This document shows, one piece after another, positions 1 to 8,814 of a stretch of 64,000 nt of DNA (position 1 is the first letter of the stretch; the number at the start of each line of letters is the position of its first letter). The notes under the pieces were generated by a model. That model was not told the DNA's origin and searched no databases. It worked only from the letters and a program-made list of their open reading frames with translations. Source of the stretch: Limnohabitans sp. Jir61 (GTDB taxonomy: Bacteria > Pseudomonadota > Gammaproteobacteria > Burkholderiales > Burkholderiaceae_C); contig NZ_NESD01000001.1 in NCBI RefSeq assembly GCF_003063545.1, forward strand, positions 744,001-808,000, read 5' to 3'. Position numbers and translations under genes: made by a program.

Positions 1-492
1 GTGAGCTTGCAAGATTGGCAGCACGTTTTGAATGTCAATCTGACAGGCTATTTGCTTTGCTCACGCGCATTTGTCGAACCAATGAAGTCAGAAGGGCGTG
101 GCAGTGTAGTGAACATCGCTTCAATTTCTGGTTTGTTCCCGCAGTCGGGCAGCGGCTCATACAGCGCAAGTAAAGCGGGTGTTTTGCAAATGTCTCGGCA
201 GATGGCAGTGGAGTGGGGGCCGCTGGGGATTCGTAGCAATGCCATTTGCCCCGGCATGATTCGCACGGCTTTGTCAGCCAAGTTTTATGAGGTGCCTGGC
301 TTTGAAGCCAAGCGTGCTGCAGTCACCGCCAGTCGACGCGTAGGTGAGTCCAGCGACATCGCCAATGTGGCTTTGTTTTTGGCCAGTGAACGCTCGGCTT
401 ATGTGAACGGCGCTGAGCTCGTGGTTGACGGCGGCATGCAATGCATGTTGATGGACATGGTGCCTCGGCCTGGCTACAACCAATCGAATTGA
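1..492 (+). CDS. SDR family oxidoreductase (5' partial)
   Basis: C-terminal part of a classical short-chain dehydrogenase/reductase. The window opens inside the gene: the first visible residues (LNVNLTGYLL) are the mid-protein SDR segment, so roughly the first 90 residues, with the GxxxGxG cofactor loop, lie upstream. The GTG at base 1 is therefore probably internal. Catalytic Ser (NIASISG) and the YSASK active site are present, followed by PGMIRT and the C-terminal DGG motif typical of NAD(P)-dependent alcohol/ketone dehydrogenases. Its stop is 11 bases before the next ATG, so it belongs to the downstream catabolic/Liv operon. It closely resembles the SDR at 7969 (shared PGMIRT and VVDGG motifs). 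Substrate unknown. Confidence 0.9.
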   Translation: MSLQDWQHVLNVNLTGYLLCSRAFVEPMKSEGRGSVVNIASISGLFPQSGSGSYSASKAGVLQMSRQMAVEWGPLGIRSNAICPGMIRTALSAKFYEVPGFEAKRAAVTASRRVGESSDIANVALFLASERSAYVNGAELVVDGGMQCMLMDMVPRPGYNQSN

Positions 493-503
493 GGAGTTGA
501 ACA

Positions 504-2204
504 ATGTCTTTTCCAACGCAATGTGATGTGATCGTGGTCGGCTCAGGTGCTGCAGGTTTGTCCTGTGCCATCACCGCCAAAAAGCGCGGTTTGAATGTGG
601 TGGTACTTGAAAAAGAACCTGTCTTTGGTGGCACAACTGCTTTGTCGGGGGGGGTGCTGTGGATACCCTTGAATCACCACGGCGTGAAGCAAAATTCCCA
701 AGATACGGCTGACTTGGTGCACACCTACATGATGCAAGAGACTGGTGCCTTTTACGACCAACAAGCGGTGCAAACCTTCATCGACAACGGCGTCAAGATG
801 GTGGATTTCTTTGAGCGTGAAACGGAGATGCAATTTATCCCCACGCTTTACCCTGACTATCACCCCGATGTGGCAGGTGGCGCAAACATTGGCCGATCAA
901 TATTGGCTAAGCCCTATGACATTCGTGGCCTTGGTAACGATATGAAACGATTGAAGCTGCCTTTGAAAACTATCACCTTCATGGGAATGATGTTCAATTC
1001 TTCGAATGCAGATTTGAAGCATTTTTTCCGTGCTACTAAATCACTGACATCGTTCATTTATGTCGCCAAGCGTTTGGTCAATCACATGAAAGAGTTGGTT
1101 TTGTATCAACGCGCTGTGCAAGTCACTAGCGGTAATGCATTGGCCGCTCGTTTGGCTAAGTCAGCGCTTGACTTGGGCATCCCCATCCTCACCGCTACAC
1201 CCGCTGAAAAAATATTGTTCGAAAACGAACAAGTGGTTGGTGTGCAAGCTGGTGGCGAAGCTGTGAGGCGCAATATTCATGCGCGCGTTGGTGTGGTGTT
1301 GGCGTGTGGTGGCTTTCCGCATGACGTTCAGCGAATTGCAAAGACATACACCCACTTAAAAAGCGGAGGAGCGCACCTGTCGCCCACACCTCAATCCAAC
1401 ACAGGCGATGGCGTGCGCTTGGCAGAAACTTTGGGTGCGGATACGCGTATTCGATTCAAAGACTCTGCCGCTTGGATGCCTGTGTCTAAGGTGGATTACG
1501 GTGACGGTGAAGTAGGCGTGTTTCCGCATTTGTTGGATCGCTACAAGCCCGGTGTGATAGGTGTGCTGCGCAACGGCAAACGTTTCACCAATGAATCCAA
1601 CTCCTACCACGATGTAGGTGTCGACATGATTCGTGCATGCGAAGGTCAATCAGAAACAGCTATGTGGCTGATCTGTGACAAGACCACACTGGGTAAATAC
1701 GGGTTGGGCTTTGTCAAACCAGCACCTATGCCCATTGGTAAATTCATTCGTAACGGGTATTTGTTTTGCGGCAACACGCTCTGTGAATTGGCACAAGCCG
1801 CTGGCCTCAATCCACAAGCCTTGGAAGAAACGGTGCGCGATTACAACATAGGCGCCGTAGAAGGACAGGATTTGCAATTTGGTCGCGGCACTACCGCCTT
1901 CAATCGCTACTTAGCTGATCCTGAGCAACAACCTAACCCTTGTGTGGCACCCATTCTGAAAGGCCCTTTCTATGCGGTCAAAGTTGTGATGGGTGACTTG
2001 GGAACGTTTGACGGCATTCAAACCACGGTGGTGGGTGAAGTTAAAAAACAAGATGGCTCTGTGATTCGTGGTTTGTATGCTGTCGGCAATGACCGAGTCA
2101 GCATCATGGGTGGCAAATATCCCGCGGCGGGCATCACACATGGCCCCAATATGACTTTTGGTTACGTGACCGGCCAGCACTTGGCTGACTTGGCAGGAGT
2201 TTGA
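504..2204 (+). CDS. FAD-dependent oxidoreductase, KstD/fumarate reductase flavoprotein type
   Basis: A 566-residue flavoprotein of the FAD_binding_2 family, which includes 3-ketosteroid delta-1-dehydrogenases and fumarate reductase subunits. The N-terminus has the Rossmann FAD loop GSGAAGLSCAI followed by LEKE. GGTTALSGG near residue 50 and the C-terminal YAVGNDRVSIMGGKYPAAG segment complete the FAD site. No signal peptide or membrane helix, so cytoplasmic. Start is ATG 504 with GGAG upstream. It lies between an SDR and a NIPSNAP gene in an operon with a Liv importer, which suggests alpha,beta-dehydrogenation of an imported organic acid or cyclic ketone. The substrate cannot be read from the sequence; a steroid substrate is only one option. 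Confidence 0.88.
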   Translation: MSFPTQCDVIVVGSGAAGLSCAITAKKRGLNVVVLEKEPVFGGTTALSGGVLWIPLNHHGVKQNSQDTADLVHTYMMQETGAFYDQQAVQTFIDNGVKMVDFFERETEMQFIPTLYPDYHPDVAGGANIGRSILAKPYDIRGLGNDMKRLKLPLKTITFMGMMFNSSNADLKHFFRATKSLTSFIYVAKRLVNHMKELVLYQRAVQVTSGNALAARLAKSALDLGIPILTATPAEKILFENEQVVGVQAGGEAVRRNIHARVGVVLACGGFPHDVQRIAKTYTHLKSGGAHLSPTPQSNTGDGVRLAETLGADTRIRFKDSAAWMPVSKVDYGDGEVGVFPHLLDRYKPGVIGVLRNGKRFTNESNSYHDVGVDMIRACEGQSETAMWLICDKTTLGKYGLGFVKPAPMPIGKFIRNGYLFCGNTLCELAQAAGLNPQALEETVRDYNIGAVEGQDLQFGRGTTAFNRYLADPEQQPNPCVAPILKGPFYAVKVVMGDLGTFDGIQTTVVGEVKKQDGSVIRGLYAVGNDRVSIMGGKYPAAGITHGPNMTFGYVTGQHLADLAGV

Positions 2205-2206
2205 CT

Positions 2207-2539
2207 ATGTTGTCATTGCAAAAGCCTTTGATAGATCATCGCATCTACACCATTGCCTTGCGAAAGATGCCTGAGTTTTTAGAGGTGTTTAACACCTTGG
2301 CGATGCCCGTTCTGATGGAAACCTTGGGCCATCCGATTGGGTTTTACACCAGCATGGTGGGACCACAAAATCAATTTGTGCATTTGTGGGCTTATGACGA
2401 TTTGGCTGATTACGAGCGCCGTTGCCGCGCACGTGATACCCATCCTGATTTTTCAGCTTACTTAAAAGCATCTGGCCATCTGATCACAGCGCAAGAGACG
2501 CGTTTGATCAGAGCAGTTGATATGCATGGCTTGAAATGA
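2207..2539 (+). CDS. NIPSNAP family protein
   Basis: A protein of about 110 residues with the NIPSNAP/dimeric alpha-beta barrel pattern (IDHRIYTIALRKMPEFLEVF, then LWAYDDLADYERR). Family members are small cytoplasmic proteins often found in aromatic or isoprenoid catabolic operons; biochemical roles are mostly unknown. The ORF track begins at TTG 2201, but ATG 2207 has GGAG at 2196-2199 with good spacing, so I prefer it. Either start abuts the stop of the flavoprotein gene (TGA 2202-2204), which points to translational coupling. Confidence 0.85.
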   Translation: MLSLQKPLIDHRIYTIALRKMPEFLEVFNTLAMPVLMETLGHPIGFYTSMVGPQNQFVHLWAYDDLADYERRCRARDTHPDFSAYLKASGHLITAQETRLIRAVDMHGLK

Positions 2540-2549
2540 AAGCTCGCAC

Positions 2550-3350
2550 ATGACACATATTCCTTCAGTAGCCATCGTGACCGGTGCTGCAGAGGGCATC
2601 GGCTGGGCAACTGCCCAGTGTTTGGCTAATGCAGGTTGGCATGTGGCTTTGTTGGATTTGAATGGCGATTTGGCTAAACAGCGCGCACGCGATCTGGGGC
2701 ATGGTCACACAGGTTGGGCTTGTGATGTGACTCAATTGGATGCGGTTAAGACATGTGTCGCGAACGTTCGACAGGCACATGGATTGATTGATGCGCTGGT
2801 TAACAACGCGGGTATTGCGGACCAAACCTTGCTCACGCTTGAGCAAGACATTAATGCATTTGACCGTGTGCTGTCGGTCCATTTGCGTGGCACATTTTTG
2901 ATGTCGCAACACGTGATTGCGTGCATGGCGCAGCAAGTCCGTGATGCGCAGGGCGTGCGCGGTGCAATTGTGAACATTGGCTCAATTGCCAGCTTCGGTG
3001 GCATTCCAGGCCGCAACGCGTATTGCGCTGCCAAAGCCGGGGTGTTGGGCATGACGCGCGCCTTGGCCAGTGAGTGGGCACGACGCGGTATCCGTGTGAA
3101 TGCAGTGGCGCCTGGGTATGTGAAAACAGCCTTGGTAGAAAAGTTGGCAGAGCAGGGGGCTATTGATGGTGCGGCAATTGCACGTCGAACGCCGCTGGGC
3201 CGGATGGCGCGCACCTCAGAGGTGGCGCAAGCGATTGCATTTTTGGTGTCCGCACAAGCCAGCTACATCACGGGAGCGGTTTTGCCCGTGGATGGTGGCT
3301 GGATGGCCTTGGGTGCACCAGATGCAGCATTGGGTCCGATCGAAGTTTAG
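2550..3350 (+). CDS. SDR family oxidoreductase
   Basis: Complete classical SDR of 266 residues. It has the cofactor loop TGAAEGIG near residue 11, NNAG near residue 90, catalytic Ser in NIGSIAS, the YCAAK active site near residue 160, and the C-terminal DGGW motif. Hydrophobic strand VALLDLNG followed by Asp suggests NAD(H) rather than NADP(H) preference (inference). It lies 10 bases after the NIPSNAP gene and 28 bases before livH, inside the same operon. Likely oxidises a hydroxy intermediate of the compound brought in by the Liv transporter. Confidence 0.9.
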   Translation: MTHIPSVAIVTGAAEGIGWATAQCLANAGWHVALLDLNGDLAKQRARDLGHGHTGWACDVTQLDAVKTCVANVRQAHGLIDALVNNAGIADQTLLTLEQDINAFDRVLSVHLRGTFLMSQHVIACMAQQVRDAQGVRGAIVNIGSIASFGGIPGRNAYCAAKAGVLGMTRALASEWARRGIRVNAVAPGYVKTALVEKLAEQGAIDGAAIARRTPLGRMARTSEVAQAIAFLVSAQASYITGAVLPVDGGWMALGAPDAALGPIEV

Positions 3351-3378
3351 AAAAAATATCACAAGGAGACATACAACC

Positions 3379-4230
3379 ATGTTGACAATCAATTTGTTCA
3401 ATGGCCTTGTTTATGGTGCATTACTGATCGTGATGTGCTCTGGTTTGGCCTTGATTTATGGCTTAAGGCGCGTTGTGAATTTCGCACACGGTTCGCTCTA
3501 CATGATGGGTGCGTACCTAGGCTACACCATTGCAGTTAATAGCAATTTTTGGGTGGCCCTGGTGGCCGCACCTGCGGTGATGGCCCTTTTTGGCGTGTTG
3601 CTGGACCGTTACGGTTTTCGCTTGTTGCAAGACCGTGATCCTTTGACGGTGGTGTTGGTGACCTTTGGTTTGTTACTGGTGATTGAGGACATGGTGCAAA
3701 CCATTTGGGGCAAGAGTAACTTGTCCGTCGCCGCACCACAAGCCTTGGCATTCACTGTTGACTTGGTCGGCACGCCCGTGCCAGCCTACCGCATTGGTGT
3801 AATCGTAGTCGGGTTGTGTGTAGCCATTGGGCTGACCATGTGGTTGCGTTTTTCCAAAATTGGTTTGTTTGTCCGTGCGGCCAGCACCGACCCTGTGACT
3901 ACATCGATGCAAGGCGTGAACACCGATTTGCTTAGTGCTGGTGTCGTTGGCTTAGGGACCGCGTTGGCCGGCTTGGCTGGTGTGGTGGCCGCTCCTTTTT
4001 TATCGCTCTCACCTTCTATGAGTGCGGACGTGATCATTGACTCCTTCGTGGTTGTGGTGATCGGTGGCTTGGGTTCATTAGCAGGGGCCTTCATTGCCGC
4101 CATGCTGCTCGGTATGGTGCAGGCGATTGGTGCTGTGTATTTGCCCGACACCGCCGTGTTGTTGCCCTTTGTTTTCATGGTTGCTGTGTTGATCTGGAAG
4201 CCGTCTGGCTTTGCAGGCAGCCGTACTTGA
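3379..4230 (+). CDS. livH: Branched-chain amino acid-type ABC transporter permease (LivH family)
   Basis: Inner-membrane permease of about 283 residues, entirely hydrophobic, with the LivH signature LIYGLRRVVNFAHGSLYMMGAY near the N-terminus and VVVIGGLGSLAGAFIAAMLLG near the C-terminus. The ORF track starts at 3163, but ATG 3379 with AAGGAG at 3363-3368 gives the family-length protein and begins directly with the first membrane helix. First gene of a complete HMGFK-type ABC importer. Liv-type systems in Burkholderiales often carry aromatic or aliphatic carboxylates rather than leucine; the flanking dehydrogenases suggest that here. Confidence 0.93.
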   Translation: MLTINLFNGLVYGALLIVMCSGLALIYGLRRVVNFAHGSLYMMGAYLGYTIAVNSNFWVALVAAPAVMALFGVLLDRYGFRLLQDRDPLTVVLVTFGLLLVIEDMVQTIWGKSNLSVAAPQALAFTVDLVGTPVPAYRIGVIVVGLCVAIGLTMWLRFSKIGLFVRAASTDPVTTSMQGVNTDLLSAGVVGLGTALAGLAGVVAAPFLSLSPSMSADVIIDSFVVVVIGGLGSLAGAFIAAMLLGMVQAIGAVYLPDTAVLLPFVFMVAVLIWKPSGFAGSRT

Positions 4231-4243
4231 ATTAGGAGACCTT

Positions 4244-5221
4244 ATGACGATGAATCGTTCATTGCTTGCCTCAGCGCTGGCATTGCTGTTGGGGGTGGGG
4301 GTGGTTACGGGGGTGTCTTCTGGCACCGTGTTATCGCTTTTCACCCAAGCCATTGTGTATGCCGTATTTGCGCTTGGCATTGGTGTGCTGTTGAAGCAAA
4401 ACGGGATGGTCAGTTTTGGTCATGCCTTGTATTTCGGATCAGCTGGCTATTTGCTGGGCATCATGTTGCAGCTGCAAGTGGCATCGGCTGAAACTATCAT
4501 TTTGTGGACGCTGTTGATCATTACGGTGGTTGGATTTATTTTTGGTCTCATCATCGTGCGTGTGCCAGGTGTAGCGTTTGGTATGTTGACGTTGGCGATT
4601 GGCCAAATGTTTTACCTGACGGCCTCTCGCGCACGCGGATTCACCGGTGGTGCAGATGGGATGAATATCGATTGGCCATCTAACTTGTTTGGTTTTCCTG
4701 TGTCGCAAATTTTGAAGCCCAGCAGCATGTTCCTCATTTGCTGGTCCACCTTGGTGGTGGTGATGTTCTTGGTGGCGTGGTTGTTGCGCAGCCGTTTTGG
4801 GGCCATCACCGAAGCCGTGCGTGACAACGAAGAGCGCGCGCGATTCATTGGCATCTCTACATTGTTGCCACGTGCCTCGGTCTATGCCTTGTCTGCCTTG
4901 ATCACCGCTGTGGCGGGTGTGTTGTCTGCACTCAACACAGGTTTTGTCTCACCAGAGAACTTGCATTGGAGCTTGTCTGGTATGACCTTGATGATGGTCG
5001 TGGTAGGTGGCTTCAAAGTGTTGTGGGGGCCTGCGCTGGGTGCGGTGGTGTACTTCATTTTCAAAGACATCTTGGGTGACTACGCTAGCCATTGGATGAC
5101 GATTTTTGGCTTGGTGCTGATTGCAGTGATCGTTTTTTCACCCACTGGCATTGCGGGTGCTTTGATGAGCTGGTTCTTGCCAAAGCAAACAGCAGGTAAG
5201 CCAGCAGTGCGTGGCCACTGA
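4244..5221 (+). CDS. livM: Branched-chain amino acid-type ABC transporter permease (LivM family)
   Basis: Second inner-membrane permease, about 325 residues with eight or more hydrophobic helices. It has the LivM hallmarks FGHALYFGSAGY, GGADGMNI and the EAA-like cytoplasmic loop AVRDNEERARFIGI. ATG 4244 follows a TAGGAGAC Shine-Dalgarno and is preferred over the earlier in-frame start at 4211, which would overlap livH. Pairs with LivH to form the membrane pore. It lies 13 bases after livH and 20 before livG. Confidence 0.93.
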   Translation: MTMNRSLLASALALLLGVGVVTGVSSGTVLSLFTQAIVYAVFALGIGVLLKQNGMVSFGHALYFGSAGYLLGIMLQLQVASAETIILWTLLIITVVGFIFGLIIVRVPGVAFGMLTLAIGQMFYLTASRARGFTGGADGMNIDWPSNLFGFPVSQILKPSSMFLICWSTLVVVMFLVAWLLRSRFGAITEAVRDNEERARFIGISTLLPRASVYALSALITAVAGVLSALNTGFVSPENLHWSLSGMTLMMVVVGGFKVLWGPALGAVVYFIFKDILGDYASHWMTIFGLVLIAVIVFSPTGIAGALMSWFLPKQTAGKPAVRGH

Positions 5222-5241
5222 ATCGTCAAGAGGATCGACAT

Positions 5242-5961
5242 ATGACTGACTATGTATTGCAAGCAGAAGACGTAGCTATCCATTACGGCGGTGTGAAAGC
5301 TGTGGATGGTGTGGCTCTGACCTTAGAGAAGGGACAAATTCGCGGCCTCATAGGTCCCAACGGCGCGGGCAAGTCCACCGTGATTGATGCCATCACTGGG
5401 CGTCGCCAACTCACCCGAGGCAAGGTGGTGCTGCGCGGTGAAGATGTGTCTCAAATGGGTGTTGTAGAGCGGCGCATGCGCGGCTTATCACGCAGCTTTC
5501 AACGCACCAGTATTTTTGGACAAATGCTGGTGGGCAAACAAGTTGAGCTGGCTTCGCACAAGATGGGTGTTGCGGATTCGCAGGCCGATGCACAAGCGGT
5601 GTTGGAAGAGTTGGACTTGTGGCCCTTGGCCAACGTCGAGGCGCAAGAGCTAGGTTACGGCGAGCAACGCCGTTTGGACTTGGCGTTAGCGCTGGTTGGG
5701 CGTCCGTCGGTCTTGCTGTTGGATGAGCCAATGGCTGGCTTATCGGTCAAAGAGTCCTTGGATTTGGCTCAGCATTTGAAGCGATTGACATCGTCATGGG
5801 ATGTGTCAGTCTTGCTGGTCGAACACGACATGGATGTAGTGTTTGGTATTTCAGATGTGGTGACGGTGTTTGAGCTTGGACGTGTCATCTCTAGTGGTGA
5901 GCCAGCGTTGGTGCGTGCTGACCCTCGTGTGCGCGAAGCTTATTTGGGGAGTGCCGCATGA
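5242..5961 (+). CDS. livG: ABC transporter ATP-binding protein (LivG family)
   Basis: Cytoplasmic ATPase of 239 residues. Walker A is GPNGAGKST near residue 35, the signature is LGYGEQRRLDLAL (the GEQRR variant usual in LivG), and Walker B is VLLLDEPMAGL. Start ATG 5242 follows AAGAGGA. Its stop overlaps the livF start (ATGA at 5958-5961), so the two ATPases are translationally coupled and probably form a heterodimer under the LivHM pore. Confidence 0.94.
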   Translation: MTDYVLQAEDVAIHYGGVKAVDGVALTLEKGQIRGLIGPNGAGKSTVIDAITGRRQLTRGKVVLRGEDVSQMGVVERRMRGLSRSFQRTSIFGQMLVGKQVELASHKMGVADSQADAQAVLEELDLWPLANVEAQELGYGEQRRLDLALALVGRPSVLLLDEPMAGLSVKESLDLAQHLKRLTSSWDVSVLLVEHDMDVVFGISDVVTVFELGRVISSGEPALVRADPRVREAYLGSAA

Positions 5962-6662
5962 GTGCTTTATTAAATTTAAAAAATCTCAACGCTTACTACG
6001 GCGCAGCTCACATCTTGCACGACCTTAGCTTGCATGTGAATGCAGGAGAACGTGTGGCACTGATTGGCCGAAATGGCGTGGGCAAAACCACGGTAGTTAA
6101 TACTATTTTGGGTTTGGCCACGCTGCGTGAGGGGACCGTTGGTTTAGATGGCAAGTCGTACACGAAGTTGCGCGCATACATGGCTGCTCAGCATGGGATG
6201 GCAGTGGTGCCACAGGGGCGCTGTATCGTGGCAAATTTATCAGTAGAAGAAAACTTGTTGCTTGGCGCTGCCGTAGGTCGCAAGGGACCTTGGTCAGTAA
6301 AGGAAATCTACAAGTTGTTTCCGATCCTCGAAGAGCGCGCCCACACTCCTGGTACTGCGTTGTCTGGTGGTCAGCAGCAAATGCTAGCTGTGGGGCGTGC
6401 CTTGATGGCCAACCCGTCTTTGATTTTATTGGATGAGCCCACTGAGGGGCTGGCACCTGTGATCGTGGATCAGTTGGCAGTGATCTTTAACCAAGTCGCG
6501 GATCAAGGGACGGCATTGCTGCTAATTGAACAAAACATGAGTTTGGTCGTGCGCGTGGCAGAGCGCTATTTGGCGATGGCCAAAGGTGCGGTGGTGGCGC
6601 AGGGGCGCGTGGAGAACTCGCGAGAGTGTTTGCATGATCTTGAAAGTCATGTGATGGTTTGA
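5958..6662 (+). CDS. livF: ABC transporter ATP-binding protein (LivF family)
   Basis: Second ATPase of the importer, 234 residues, with Walker A GRNGVGKTT, signature LSGGQQQML and Walker B LILLDEPTEGL, followed by the H-loop region (LIEQNM, as in many LivF proteins). Overlaps livG by four bases. The ORF ends at 6662, 56 bases before the binding-protein gene. Confidence 0.94.
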   Translation: MSALLNLKNLNAYYGAAHILHDLSLHVNAGERVALIGRNGVGKTTVVNTILGLATLREGTVGLDGKSYTKLRAYMAAQHGMAVVPQGRCIVANLSVEENLLLGAAVGRKGPWSVKEIYKLFPILEERAHTPGTALSGGQQQMLAVGRALMANPSLILLDEPTEGLAPVIVDQLAVIFNQVADQGTALLLIEQNMSLVVRVAERYLAMAKGAVVAQGRVENSRECLHDLESHVMV

Positions 6663-6718
6663 TTTTTTCGAAAACGGTGGTCGGACCGCATCCGGCAAAT
6701 TCAATAAGGAGACAAGAC

Positions 6719-7909
6719 ATGTTCAAAATGAAAAAAGTTCAAGCAGCGGTGGCAGTCGTCGCATGGGTTGCAGTGTTGCCATTCAGTGTGATGGCGCAAG
6801 GCAAAGAACCCGTCAAAGTCGGATTGGTTTCATCCAAGTCGGGTGTGTTTGCTGAGCAAGGCGAAGAAGTGATACGCGCCATCAAATTCGCGATTGAAGA
6901 AGCCAATACCAAAGGTGGTGTGGATGGCCGTAAGGTGGAGTTCCAAGAGGCTGATGACGAAGGTACGCCCGATGCTGGTCGTCGCGTGGCTGAAAAATTG
7001 GCACGTGATGGCTACAACTTGTTGATCGGTGCCATTCCATCCTCTATTTCTTTAGCAATTGCCCAAAACTTGGACCGCTGGGATGCTGCGTATTTTGTGG
7101 TGGCCAGCAAATCTGACAAGATCACAGGCGACACCTGCAAGCCACGCGCCTTCCGCACCAATCACGCGGACAATATGGACATCGCCATGATCAACCAATG
7201 GGCGAAAAACTTGCCTGGTAAAACCTATGCGGTGATGGCGGCAGACTATGTATGGGGTCGTGACTCGGGCGAATCGTTTAAAAAAGCCGCTGAGTCTATT
7301 GGTAAAACTGTTCCTTTGACCTTGTACGCGCCTTTAGGCACGAAAGACTTCTCACCTTATATCGCGCAATTGAAAGCTGCTAACGTGGATGCGGTGTGGG
7401 TGGCAGAGACAGGTCGCGATGCGATTGCGTTTGTGAAACAAGCAGAAGAATTTGGTTTGATTCCTAAAACCAAATTGGTGGGCCATTCGTTGATCTTGAA
7501 CTTCATGATCAATGGGACAGGCAAAGCCCTGGAAGGCACACCTGGCACCACGGGTTACACGCCTGACATTGACAGCGCACGTAACAAAGCATTTGTGTCC
7601 GCATGGCGTGCCAAGTTCAATCGCTTGCCAACCGACAACGAAGGCCAAGCCTACAACGGTGCACAAGTGATGTTTGAAGGCGTCAAGCTTTCTAAAAGCG
7701 TGAAGCCAGAAGATGTGAGTAAATCATTGCGCGGTGCTCAAATAGACTCCATTTATGGCAACGTGACCATGCGCGCGGCAGATAACCAATTGTTGCTACC
7801 CAACTACGTTGGCCGCGCCAAAGTGGCTGACGGTGTCTTGCGTCCTGTGATTGAACAAACTTTCCCACCTTCCATCATTCCTGCCCCTTCGCCGCTGTGC
7901 AAAATGTAA
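6719..7909 (+). CDS. ABC transporter substrate-binding protein (LivK-like)
   Basis: Periplasmic binding protein of about 396 residues. ATG 6719, preceded by AAGGAGAC, gives a clean signal peptide (MFKMKKVQAAVAVVAW...VMAQ) cleaved after VMA. The mature protein has the Peripla_BP_6 pattern KVGLVSSKSGVFAEQGEE, then VDGRKVEFQEADDEG and TKDFSPYIAQLKAANVDAVW. Last gene of the operon, followed at once by a rho-independent terminator. This SBP family covers amino acids, amides and aromatic acids, so the ligand is not assignable. Confidence 0.92.
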   Translation: MFKMKKVQAAVAVVAWVAVLPFSVMAQGKEPVKVGLVSSKSGVFAEQGEEVIRAIKFAIEEANTKGGVDGRKVEFQEADDEGTPDAGRRVAEKLARDGYNLLIGAIPSSISLAIAQNLDRWDAAYFVVASKSDKITGDTCKPRAFRTNHADNMDIAMINQWAKNLPGKTYAVMAADYVWGRDSGESFKKAAESIGKTVPLTLYAPLGTKDFSPYIAQLKAANVDAVWVAETGRDAIAFVKQAEEFGLIPKTKLVGHSLILNFMINGTGKALEGTPGTTGYTPDIDSARNKAFVSAWRAKFNRLPTDNEGQAYNGAQVMFEGVKLSKSVKPEDVSKSLRGAQIDSIYGNVTMRAADNQLLLPNYVGRAKVADGVLRPVIEQTFPPSIIPAPSPLCKM

Positions 7910-7924
7910 ACATGTGAACCCATC

Positions 7925-7954
7925 GCCACCTGCTGAAATGCAGGTGGCTTTTTT
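7925..7954 (+). terminator. Rho-independent terminator after the Liv operon
   Basis: Perfect 9-bp inverted repeat GCCACCTGC / GCAGGTGGC with a six-base loop, directly followed by a run of T. It begins 15 bases after the binding-protein stop codon and ends 14 bases before the next ATG, so it separates the importer operon from the downstream SDR genes, or allows partial read-through. Confidence 0.92.
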
Positions 7955-7968
7955 CATGGAGACAAGTC

Positions 7969-8772
7969 ATGCATGTATTGATTACTGGCGCCACAGGGGG
8001 TATCGGGCAGGGTATCTGTGAAAGTCTATGCCAAGCCTATCCGTCGATTTATCCTGACCTTCATTTAACGGTAACCAGCTCCACAGAGGGGGAACGATTG
8101 CAGACTTTGGTACATCGTCTGCGAGCCACAGGGGTGAGCGTACAAGGACTTAGCGGTGATGTGACGCAGCATCAAGTCTGCGAACAACTTGTGAGGGATG
8201 CCGTTCGAGTGCACGGAGACATAGACGCCTTGGTGTGTGTGGCCGGTGCCTCAGGACCAGGCAAGTTAGAGAGCTTGCCCGTTGAGCAGTGGGACATGAC
8301 CTTCCATCTCAATGTGCGCTCTGTGTGGGTGATGGCAAAAGCCGCCTTCGAATCTTTGAAAAAAACACAAGGCAGTATCACGGCGATTGCGTCTATGTCT
8401 GGCTTGAGTCCGCATCCCGGCTATGGTGCTTATTCACCTGCCAAAGCTGCGCTGATCATGTTGTGTCGACAGCTGGCACAAGAGTGGGGTTGCTTGGGTA
8501 TTCGTGCAAATACGGTGTGTCCTGGCATGATTCGAACGCCTCTGACGGAAGCGGTCTACCAAGATGAACACATTAAGCAGCAGCGAGAGGCCCTGGTACC
8601 AATGCATCGAATCGGTCGAGCGGATGATATTGGCGAGGCTGTAAAGTACCTGATCAGCCCACAAGCTTCTTATGTAAATGGCCAAAACTTGGTGGTCGAT
8701 GGTGGCATCAGTGATCACATGCTTTCAATGATTCCTGGACGCCCTGGAAAAACTGCTGTAGTCAATAGCTGA
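7969..8772 (+). CDS. SDR family oxidoreductase
   Basis: 267-residue classical SDR. TGATGGIG cofactor loop at the N-terminus, catalytic Ser in ASMSG, YSPAK active site near residue 155, PGMIRTPL and VVDGG at the C-terminus. ATG 7969 has GGAGAC upstream. Its motifs match the partial SDR at the start of the window, so the two may be paralogues acting on related substrates. It sits between the Liv terminator and another SDR. Confidence 0.9.
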   Translation: MHVLITGATGGIGQGICESLCQAYPSIYPDLHLTVTSSTEGERLQTLVHRLRATGVSVQGLSGDVTQHQVCEQLVRDAVRVHGDIDALVCVAGASGPGKLESLPVEQWDMTFHLNVRSVWVMAKAAFESLKKTQGSITAIASMSGLSPHPGYGAYSPAKAALIMLCRQLAQEWGCLGIRANTVCPGMIRTPLTEAVYQDEHIKQQREALVPMHRIGRADDIGEAVKYLISPQASYVNGQNLVVDGGISDHMLSMIPGRPGKTAVVNS

Positions 8773-8814
8773 AAAAACTGGGTCATTAATATTTTTGTAA
8801 GGAGTCAAGATTTC

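Noticed and set aside
6673-6695. Small stem-loop between livF and livK-like gene
   Set aside because: Only four to five base pairs, not distinguishable from chance.
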